Shown here: piece by piece, positions 6,721-12,382 of the stretch | Layout: every line of letters starts with the position of its first letter | How positions within the stretch are numbered: position 1 is the first letter of the stretch | Assembly (NCBI GenBank): GCA_031549885.1 | Contig: JAVBPD010000026.1 | Coordinates: 1 to 12,382, forward strand | Length of the DNA stretch: 12,382 bases | Reading direction: 5' to 3' | DNA from: WQUF01 sp031549885 | GTDB taxonomy: Bacteria; Bacillota; Clostridia; Clostridiales; Clostridiaceae | Position numbers and translations under genes: made by a program | The notes under the pieces: generated by a model | Databases searched by the model: none | Told to the model about the DNA's origin: nothing | What the model saw: only the letters and a program-made list of their open reading frames with translations

Positions 6721-6885
6721 TTTTTTCACCACATTTTTATAGATATTTTACCAAAATTTATGCCAAAAGTACATATTCAGATACCAATAGATTTATTTTT
6801 TCATTAAATATAAACTGTTAAGCCTTATATTTTATAGTATTATCGTATAAAATGTATTTAGATTAGAAAGGAAGGATGTGACATT

Positions 6886-7830
6886 ATGATTTCTATCTAT
6901 CAATCTACAACTTCAAATATTGAAAAAGTCAATGAAATTAATGATGGAGTATGGGTTAATATGGTAAACCCAACTGAAAATGAAATTTCAAAGATTTCCA
7001 TGGAGTTAAATCTCGATTCTGATTTAATAAAAGCAGCCTTAGATGATGAAGAGAGATCAAGAATAGATGTCGATGATGAAACTGGGCATATATTAATACT
7101 CATTAATATACCATTTGCTGATGAGGATAAGGATAAGCATTCAAATATGTATGACACATTACCTCTAAGCATTATACTTACAGAAAAATGCATAATTACA
7201 GTATGCTTAAAGGAGAGCAATATAGTAAATTATTTTATTTCAGGAAATGTAAAGACATTTTTTACATTTAAAAAATCAAGATTTATACTGCAAATATTAT
7301 ATAAAAGCGCTACACTTTATCTTCAGTATTTAAAACAAATAGATAAAAAATCAAGCAATATAGAAACAGAACTACATAAATCTATGAAAAATAAAGAGCT
7401 TATTGAACTTTTAGCTTTAGAAAAAAGCCTTGTGTATTTTTCTACATCATTAAAATCAAATGCAGTTGTAATGGAGAAATTGTTAAGATTTGATTTTATA
7501 AAAAAATACCCTGATGATACGGAATTATTAGAAGATACCATAATAGAAAATAAACAAGCTATTGAAATGGCAAAAATTTATAGCGATATTTTAAGTGGAA
7601 CCATGGATGCCTTTGCTTCTATTATTTCAAATAATTTAAATATAGTTATGAAACTTTTAACATCTATAACGATAGTCATGGCTATTCCCACTATAATATC
7701 AAGTTTTTGGGGAATGAATGTAAATGTTCCATTTAATAATTCTCCATTTGGATTTATAATTGTAATGGGCATTGCAGCTGTATGCTGCATTATAATAACT
7801 ATTGCAATGCATAAAAGAAGAATGTTTTAA
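6886..7830 (+). CDS. corA: CorA-family divalent metal ion (Mg2+/Co2+) transporter
   Basis: The 314-residue protein has the CorA layout: an acidic N-terminal cytoplasmic alpha/beta domain (1-130), a long helical stalk (about 130-250), and two C-terminal membrane helices (about 255-274 and 289-308). The GMN selectivity motif (276-278, in SFWGMNVNVPF) ends the first helix. The C-terminus KRRMF is positively charged and cytoplasmic, as expected. CorA works as a homopentameric channel taking up Mg2+ or other divalent ions. The ribosome binding site AAGGATGTGA ends six bases before ATG, close to the AAGGAGGTGA ideal. The 165-base gap to the divergent ylmH start is too small for, and shows no sign of, a magnesium riboswitch. 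I see no convincing -35/-10 pair. Ion specificity cannot be read from the sequence. Confidence 0.93.
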   Translation: MISIYQSTTSNIEKVNEINDGVWVNMVNPTENEISKISMELNLDSDLIKAALDDEERSRIDVDDETGHILILINIPFADEDKDKHSNMYDTLPLSIILTEKCIITVCLKESNIVNYFISGNVKTFFTFKKSRFILQILYKSATLYLQYLKQIDKKSSNIETELHKSMKNKELIELLALEKSLVYFSTSLKSNAVVMEKLLRFDFIKKYPDDTELLEDTIIENKQAIEMAKIYSDILSGTMDAFASIISNNLNIVMKLLTSITIVMAIPTIISSFWGMNVNVPFNNSPFGFIIVMGIAAVCCIIITIAMHKRRMF

Positions 7831-7834
7831 AATT

Positions 7835-7873
7835 ATGAACTCTCAGGCACCTATAGAAGTGATGAGAGTTCAT
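7835..7873. terminator. Long hairpin between convergent corA and the repeat-protein gene
   Basis: ATGAACTCTCA (7835-7845) pairs perfectly with TGAGAGTTCAT (7863-7873). A small inner CAC/GTG stem (7848-7850 with 7859-7861) shortens the 17-base loop. It begins four bases after the corA stop and lies 13 bases beyond the end of the leftward gene. Both sides are AT-rich but lack a clean T-run, so termination is likely but not textbook. Confidence 0.6.
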
Positions 7874-7886
7874 ATTTAAAATTAAA

Positions 7887-9629
7887 TTATTGGATTTTTA
7901 TATCAATAACAGTATTGCTTACGCTAAAGTCAACCATTATGCATTTTTTATCATCAAATATCCAAATGTAACCTTTCCCATAACTCATTTTATTACATAG
8001 GTATCCATCTGATCCCAATATAGCCTTAACTTCATCATATGACATACCATTTCTTATTTCATTTATTTTATTTGAATCAGGCGAGTTTGATTCAAATAAA
8101 TTAGGATTTATGGTTTCAACTCTTATGGTCGATAACCTATAATCTAAATTAAAATAACATCGTATATCCATGCTTGAACAAGTAAAGTCTTCCGCAAAAG
8201 TATCTATAGATGAAGATTTGAAAATTAAACCCCGATGTCCAATAATTGCTTCAACATCTTGAAGCGACATACCTAATTCAATCCTATTTATAATATCAAA
8301 AATATTTTCTTCATACTCACTTATTTCATCACCCATTGAAATAGCACTTACTAATTGATCTTTATCATCTGTTAAAAATATTAAACGTCCATCTTCTCTA
8401 ATATCTGCATCTAAAATCCATGAATATCCATTTTTATAACCTAAACTGTTGTCTTTATCAATAAATACTTGCCTAACTAAAAGCCCTTTTGATCCTATTA
8501 TAGTTTCTACATCCTTAATATTCATACCTTGTACAATTACTAAAAATGCATGAAATGAAGCCTTTGCTGAGCTTGGATATTCTATCTTTTTTTCATCAAT
8601 AAATTTATATATTAATGAGCCTGTATTATCATAACTTACTGAAATTAAATCATTAAATGTATAGTACTTTATTCCATTCTCTGAATAAGTTATAACAGGA
8701 TCTCCCTTTAATAATTCTATAATTTCATCTATTTTCATGTTTTCATTTATATTTAAAAAATTTTCATAGTTTACCCCGCTATTATCAAGCGTTATTTTAT
8801 TGCTATCATCAATATGAAAACTGTAAACTTGTGGTTTGTCTTCTTGAATTACAAAATCCACTATTAACTTTGATTTATCATTAAATACCCAAGTGTATTC
8901 TTTCTCAAATTCTTTATATCCACCAAACAATAAATCACTATTTACTCTAGTATTATATCCATCTGAACCAAGTATGTTTTTTACCTCTTCATAAGGCATC
9001 CTTTGTGTTATCCAACTTAATTTTTCAAAATTATCTGAATTTGGTTTTAAAATAACGCCATTGTTATCAGAAAAGCTTTTATCAACAACTTTATTGTCAC
9101 TATCTACTGTAATTAAATAATAAACATCTGGGTTTGAACTAACATATTCATATACAGCACCAGGTTCTTCGCTGCTCACTTCATCATTTGATATTGTTGT
9201 AGTTTCATCTAAAGTCATGCCTAATTCTATTTTGCTGTAATCTTCGTAACTTTTTTCCGGAGTTTCATCAACATTAGAAATAACTGTAGCGTTTAAATTG
9301 TTATTAGTAGAAACACGCCTTGTGGTATTAATACGTGTACTTGTAGTGTTTTTAGGTATTGATATTGAACTAAATAGACTCCTACCAGTCAAATAAAACA
9401 CACCAAATATTAAACCTGCTATTAATATTATTGAACCAGCAGAAACAAGGATAAATTTATTTGTGGATGTTATTCTTTTTTGAGGCCTAGGAACAGATTG
9501 ATCTAAATCTTTACTTTGTATATCTTTCATTAAATTTTCGGGAATGTCTATTTCTTGTGTTTTTTCTAGTTTGTCTTCTTCAAAATCATAATTAAAAACT
9601 TTTTCTTTTTTATTTGAATCATTGTCCAT
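7887..9629 (-). CDS. Membrane-anchored protein with tandem BLIP/SmpA-like repeats
   Basis: This 580-residue protein has a charged cytoplasmic N-terminus (1-57), one membrane helix (about 59-82) and a large outward-facing part; a Ser/Thr/Asn-rich linker (about 85-125) follows the helix. The rest holds about six divergent repeats with the core pattern I-x-x-G-M-S/T-x-x-E/D-V-x-x-I-L/I-G-x-x-G. They fall near 133 (IELGMTLDE), 207 (ITQRMPYEEVKNILG), 295 (NENMKIDEIIELL), 365 (VQGMNIKDVETIIG), 450 (IELGMSLQDVEAIIG) and 525 (IRNGMSYDEVKAILG). The motif is that of the beta-lactamase inhibitor protein/SmpA-OmlA fold (DUF3862-like). The function is unknown: protein binding at the cell surface is an inference, and inhibition of beta-lactamase is not implied. 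AGAGGTGA upstream of ATG and the promoter at 9662-9690 support the start. Confidence 0.75.
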   Translation of the reverse strand: MDNDSNKKEKVFNYDFEEDKLEKTQEIDIPENLMKDIQSKDLDQSVPRPQKRITSTNKFILVSAGSIILIAGLIFGVFYLTGRSLFSSISIPKNTTSTRINTTRRVSTNNNLNATVISNVDETPEKSYEDYSKIELGMTLDETTTISNDEVSSEEPGAVYEYVSSNPDVYYLITVDSDNKVVDKSFSDNNGVILKPNSDNFEKLSWITQRMPYEEVKNILGSDGYNTRVNSDLLFGGYKEFEKEYTWVFNDKSKLIVDFVIQEDKPQVYSFHIDDSNKITLDNSGVNYENFLNINENMKIDEIIELLKGDPVITYSENGIKYYTFNDLISVSYDNTGSLIYKFIDEKKIEYPSSAKASFHAFLVIVQGMNIKDVETIIGSKGLLVRQVFIDKDNSLGYKNGYSWILDADIREDGRLIFLTDDKDQLVSAISMGDEISEYEENIFDIINRIELGMSLQDVEAIIGHRGLIFKSSSIDTFAEDFTCSSMDIRCYFNLDYRLSTIRVETINPNLFESNSPDSNKINEIRNGMSYDEVKAILGSDGYLCNKMSYGKGYIWIFDDKKCIMVDFSVSNTVIDIKIQ

Positions 9630-9661
9630 AAATCACCTCTTAAAGTTCTATAATTAAATAT

Positions 9662-9690
9662 ATTGTACATACCATTAATTAAAATGTAAA
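9662..9690 (-). promoter_or_regulatory. Promoter for the repeat-protein gene
   Basis: Read leftward, TTTACA (9690-9685) is followed after exactly 17 bases by TACAAT (9667-9662). Transcription would start near 9655, about 25 bases before the ATG at 9629, with AGAGGTGA lying between. This is a good sigma-A type match. Confidence 0.65.
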
Positions 9691-9792
9691 CTACTAATTA
9701 TTTAATTTTTTAAATAATATTAAATATACAAATTTAGTATAAATGCTATCTTAAACGCTGTTTTCTCAATATTTATGTTTTTGTGTTTACTA

Positions 9793-9801
9793 TGTTATAA
9801 T
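9793..9801 (+). promoter_or_regulatory. Extended -10 promoter for sucrose phosphorylase
   Basis: TGTTATAAT (9793-9801) is a perfect TATAAT with the TG of an extended -10 one base upstream. The -35 region is weak (TTATGT at 9773-9778). The start would be near 9808, about 40 bases before the TTG start codon. It is divergent from the promoter at 9662-9690. The stretch between the two (9691-9792) is AT-rich, and I see no clear operator in it. Confidence 0.55.
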
Positions 9802-9848
9802 TTCTTAGTAGATACCTTTTAAAATTTTAATTTATTAGAGGTGATAAT

Positions 9849-11309
9849 TTGGAAAATAAAATACAATTAATAACCTATCCAGATTCTTTGGGTGGAGATT
9901 TAAAAAACTTAAATAAAGTCATAAATAAGCATTTTAAAGATGTAATATATGGTGTTCACATTTTACCTCCATTTCCTTCTTCTTCTGATAGGGGTTTTGC
10001 GCCCCTAACCTACTTTAAAATATATGAGGATTTTGGAGATTTTGAGGATATTAAAGAAATTGGAGAAAATCATGCAATAGTGTTAGATATTATGATAAAC
10101 CATATTTCAAAAGAATCAGAATATTTTCAGGACTTTTTAAATAAAGGTGAAAAATCTAAATATGCTGATATGTTTATAACTCTTGATAAAATATGGGAAG
10201 ACGGAATTCCTGTAAAATCTGATGTGGATAAGATATTTTTACGTAGATCTAAGCCTTATTCTGAATTTATAATAAAAGAAACAGGTGAAAGGAAGCTACT
10301 TTGGACAACATTTGGCAAAAATGACCCTTCAGAGCAAATTGATATTGATATAAATTCGCCATATACGAAGGAATTAATTGATAAAATATTTAAATTTTTC
10401 TCTGAAAATAAAGTTAAAATGGTAAGATTAGATGCTGTAGGTTATGTTATTAAGAAATTAGGAACAAGTTGCTTTTTTGTTGAACCTGAAATATATGACT
10501 TTTTAGACGATATAAAGAAAACAGCTAATTTGTACAATATAGAGCTTTTACCAGAAATTCACTCCCATTATTCCATTCAATACAAATTATCAGAACATGG
10601 GATGTATATTTATGATTTTATATTGCCTTATGTGGTGCTAAGCACATTGATTAAAAAGGATAATACGCTTCTTGTAAATTATTTAAAGGATAGGCCAGAA
10701 AAGCAGTTTACTACACTTGACTGCCATGATGGAATACCTGTAAAACCAGATTTAGATGATTTAATTGACAGCAAAGAAGCTAGGGATATTGTGAATATAT
10801 GCCTTGAAAGAGGTGCTAGCTTAAGTTTAATTGTTTCTGATGAACATAAAGATAAAGATGGCTTTGATGTTCACCAGATAAGGTGCAGCTATTATTCTGC
10901 CCTTTCATCAAATGATGATGCATATATTGCAGCAAGGGCTATTCAATTTTTCGTTCCAGGAATACCTCAAGTTTATTATGTAGGCCTTTTAGCTGGTGAA
11001 AATGATGAAGAAGCTGTTAAAAATACAGGAGAAGGTAGAGAGATAAATCGCCATAATTTTACCAATGAGGAAATTGAAGAATGCCTTAAAAAAGATGTGG
11101 TAAAAAGGTTGTTTAAAATCATGAAATTTAGAAATGAATATGATGGCTTTAATGGAAAATTTAATAATTTAAAATGTGAAAATAACAAAATATCTATGGA
11201 ATGGGTTAAGGATAATTTAAAATGTACATTAGATATTGATTTAAAGGATTACTCCACTATTATTAACTATATTGATGAAATTGGAAATAATTGCAGTTTT
11301 AAGGCATAG
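9849..11309 (+). CDS. gtfA: Sucrose phosphorylase (GH13)
   Basis: The 486-residue protein matches the length and whole-length pattern of sucrose phosphorylases, which convert sucrose and phosphate into alpha-glucose 1-phosphate and fructose in the cytoplasm. Signatures include IQLITYPDSLGGDL (5-18), HILPPFPSSSDRGFAPLTY (37-55), the catalytic nucleophile Asp195 in MVRLDAVGY, the acid/base Glu236 in LLPEIHSH, and the transition-state Asp294 in LDCHDGIPVKPDLD. The late segment PGIPQVYYVGLLAG ... GREINRHN is also typical. The start is TTG, chosen because AGAGGTGA sits five bases upstream and the protein then begins in the family register. No sucrose transporter, fructokinase or regulator lies beside it here, and related glucosyl-phosphorylase specificities cannot be fully excluded. 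It is followed after 46 bases by the GNAT gene without a terminator. Confidence 0.92.
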   Translation: MENKIQLITYPDSLGGDLKNLNKVINKHFKDVIYGVHILPPFPSSSDRGFAPLTYFKIYEDFGDFEDIKEIGENHAIVLDIMINHISKESEYFQDFLNKGEKSKYADMFITLDKIWEDGIPVKSDVDKIFLRRSKPYSEFIIKETGERKLLWTTFGKNDPSEQIDIDINSPYTKELIDKIFKFFSENKVKMVRLDAVGYVIKKLGTSCFFVEPEIYDFLDDIKKTANLYNIELLPEIHSHYSIQYKLSEHGMYIYDFILPYVVLSTLIKKDNTLLVNYLKDRPEKQFTTLDCHDGIPVKPDLDDLIDSKEARDIVNICLERGASLSLIVSDEHKDKDGFDVHQIRCSYYSALSSNDDAYIAARAIQFFVPGIPQVYYVGLLAGENDEEAVKNTGEGREINRHNFTNEEIEECLKKDVVKRLFKIMKFRNEYDGFNGKFNNLKCENNKISMEWVKDNLKCTLDIDLKDYSTIINYIDEIGNNCSFKA

Positions 11310-11355
11310 TTTGCAATAAATTTGTAAGTAATAATATTTTGAGAAAGGTGAGAAA

Positions 11356-11847
11356 ATGAGTGAGAAAACAATAGTTTTACGTCATCACAAAATAGGAGAT
11401 ATGGGCTGGATAATTTACAGGCAAGCACGTCTTTACAACGAAGAATATCAATGGGATCAAGGATATGAAGCATTGGTATGTGAAATCGCAGCAAATTTCA
11501 TTAAAAATTTTAATCTTGAAAAAGATTGTTGTTATATTGCAGAGCTTAACGGTGTGCCTGTAGGTTCAGCTTTCATAGTGCATACTGAGGATAGTGAGAT
11601 AGCCAAATTTAGATTGCTATTTGTAGAACCTGATGCAAGGGGACTTGGGATTGCTGGGCAGCTAGTAGAGGCATGTTTGAGTTTTAGCCAAAAGGCAGGA
11701 TACAAAAAGGTTAAACTTTGGACTCAAAGCATTCTACTTAAAGCACGTAGAATTTATAAAAGGGCAGGATTTGTTTTAGTTGAAAAAGAGCCACACAACA
11801 GCTTTGGCCATGATCTTATTGCTGAAACTTGGGAGAAAGTTTTTTGA
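11356..11847 (+). CDS. GNAT-family N-acetyltransferase (MarR-GNAT C-terminal type)
   Basis: This 163-residue single-domain protein has acetyl-CoA binding motif A as VEPDARGLGIAGQLVE, with R-G-L-G-I-A-G at 95-101. Conserved later blocks are KLWTQSILLKARRIYKRAGF and HNSFGHDL. The start (LRHHKIGDMGWIIYRQARLY) and the overall pattern match the acetyltransferase half of proteins in which a MarR-type DNA-binding domain precedes GNAT. Here the MarR half is absent, and the ATG at 11356 has its own AAAGGTGAG ribosome binding site, so it is a complete free-standing enzyme. Its substrate is unknown, possibly a small amine or antibiotic-like molecule. Close spacing to gtfA and to the next gene suggests co-transcription. 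Confidence 0.85.
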   Translation: MSEKTIVLRHHKIGDMGWIIYRQARLYNEEYQWDQGYEALVCEIAANFIKNFNLEKDCCYIAELNGVPVGSAFIVHTEDSEIAKFRLLFVEPDARGLGIAGQLVEACLSFSQKAGYKKVKLWTQSILLKARRIYKRAGFVLVEKEPHNSFGHDLIAETWEKVF

Positions 11848-11883
11848 TTTATAAATATGTTATATTTAAAAAGGGGTAGAAAT

Positions 11884-12382
11884 ATGTTAAATAAAATTAT
11901 CGTTAACTTAAATGTTTTGGAATTTATGAATTTTTTCTGGCAATCTATAATGGATCGCGAAAAAGTATCGGAGGTTTATCTTTCTGAATTAGCTTCTCTT
12001 CCTGAAATGAAGGTCCTATATGATGATGAATTTAATGAAGAGTCTGTTCGCAAAGTTCTTTCTGCAATTAGCAATAGAGAGAGGCTTAATACAAATATTT
12101 TAAAAGAGAAGCAATTTTGGAACAACAATATGTGGGTAACTGAAGATGGTGAATTGTTAAAAGCCATGATACAACCAATAAAGGCTTTAAACCTTGATAA
12201 TTTAAAGGATGGCATTAATGAAAAAAGCAATATACCATTTGAAGAAATTCAGGTTATATTTATCCCTGGCTTTAAGGAAGAGTGCTATCAAATAGGAAAT
12301 AAACTCTATATAAACTTTTTTAAGATTATGGTGGATGTGTTTTATGGAACAGGTAAAGTTACTATTTCAAATTTAGAACCTG
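11884..12382 (+). CDS. Unrecognised protein, 3' end outside the window
   Basis: An open frame of 166 codons runs from ATG 11884 to the window edge without a stop. AAGGGGT upstream is a good ribosome binding site, and the gene begins 36 bases after the GNAT gene. The predicted protein starts MLNKIIVNLNVLEFMNFFWQ and has a mixed, moderately acidic composition with no signal peptide or membrane segment visible. The helix-like N-terminal part (residues about 10-60, LNVLEFMNFFWQSIMDREKV) is followed by a charged region. I do not recognise a family or catalytic motif. Codon use resembles its neighbours, so it looks like a real gene. Confidence 0.75.
   Translation, partial: MLNKIIVNLNVLEFMNFFWQSIMDREKVSEVYLSELASLPEMKVLYDDEFNEESVRKVLSAISNRERLNTNILKEKQFWNNNMWVTEDGELLKAMIQPIKALNLDNLKDGINEKSNIPFEEIQVIFIPGFKEECYQIGNKLYINFFKIMVDVFYGTGKVTISNLEP

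Noticed and set aside
6733..6885. Possible magnesium riboswitch or clear promoters between ylmH and corA
   Set aside because: The gap is short and AT-rich with no conserved helices, and no -35/-10 pair with proper spacing was convincing on either strand.
9751..9767. Possible CcpA (cre) site TTAAACGCTGTTTT upstream of sucrose phosphorylase
   Set aside because: The centre CG and A/T flanks fit loosely, but about four key positions of the cre consensus are wrong and it is not palindromic enough. Not strong enough to annotate.
12012..12035. AT-rich and repeated short motifs suggesting a CRISPR array or tRNA anywhere in the window
   Set aside because: No regularly spaced repeats and no cloverleaf with a T-loop GTTCRA were found on either strand.

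Overview
The window is AT-rich, with strong Shine-Dalgarno sites, clostridial-style codon use, a CorA-type transporter, a YlmH-type S4 protein and a sucrose phosphorylase. Together these point to a low-GC Firmicute, most likely a member of the Clostridia. No species marker is present.

Region 1 (about 1-2092) is the most unusual part. It is a chimeric mobile element of the IStron type: a group I intron ribozyme (about 64-517) at the left, a tnpA reduced to 33 codons (691-792), an apparently intact tnpB nuclease gene (789-1937), and a structured, GC-richer 3' tail (1938-2088) that is the expected place of the TnpB guide (omega/re) RNA. The tnpA remnant looks like the start of an IS607-type serine recombinase. 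The element is bracketed by the 8-base direct repeat GGTAAAAT (56-63 and 2087-2094). Removing one copy plus everything between rebuilds a normal ribosome binding site and ATG for the next gene. The element therefore appears to sit exactly in the ribosome binding site of hyuA, just downstream of a good promoter (12-40). The intron's P1 helix and 5' splice site can be drawn with confidence. The 3' splice site is ambiguous between two candidates.

Region 2 (2093-5870) is a two-gene operon, hyuA-hyuB, encoding the two subunits of a hydantoinase/oxoprolinase/acetone-carboxylase superfamily enzyme. The genes overlap by 11 bases. The operon ends in a strong terminator (5897-5933) shared with a convergent gene.

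Region 3 (5932-9629) holds a leftward YlmH-like S4 RNA-binding protein, a rightward CorA-family divalent cation transporter, and a leftward gene for a membrane-anchored protein with about six tandem BLIP/SmpA-like repeats facing outward. corA and the repeat protein converge on a long hairpin (7835-7873).

Region 4 (9630-12382) starts at a divergent intergenic region with a recognisable promoter on each strand. To the right lie a sucrose phosphorylase (TTG start), a GNAT acetyltransferase resembling the C-terminal half of MarR-GNAT fusion proteins, and an unrecognised gene cut by the window edge. These three are closely spaced and probably co-transcribed.

Most genes here are ordinary metabolic or housekeeping genes. 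The distinctive biology is the IStron: an RNA-level repair device (splicing) combined with an RNA-guided nuclease whose predicted guide would be the hyuA start region itself.
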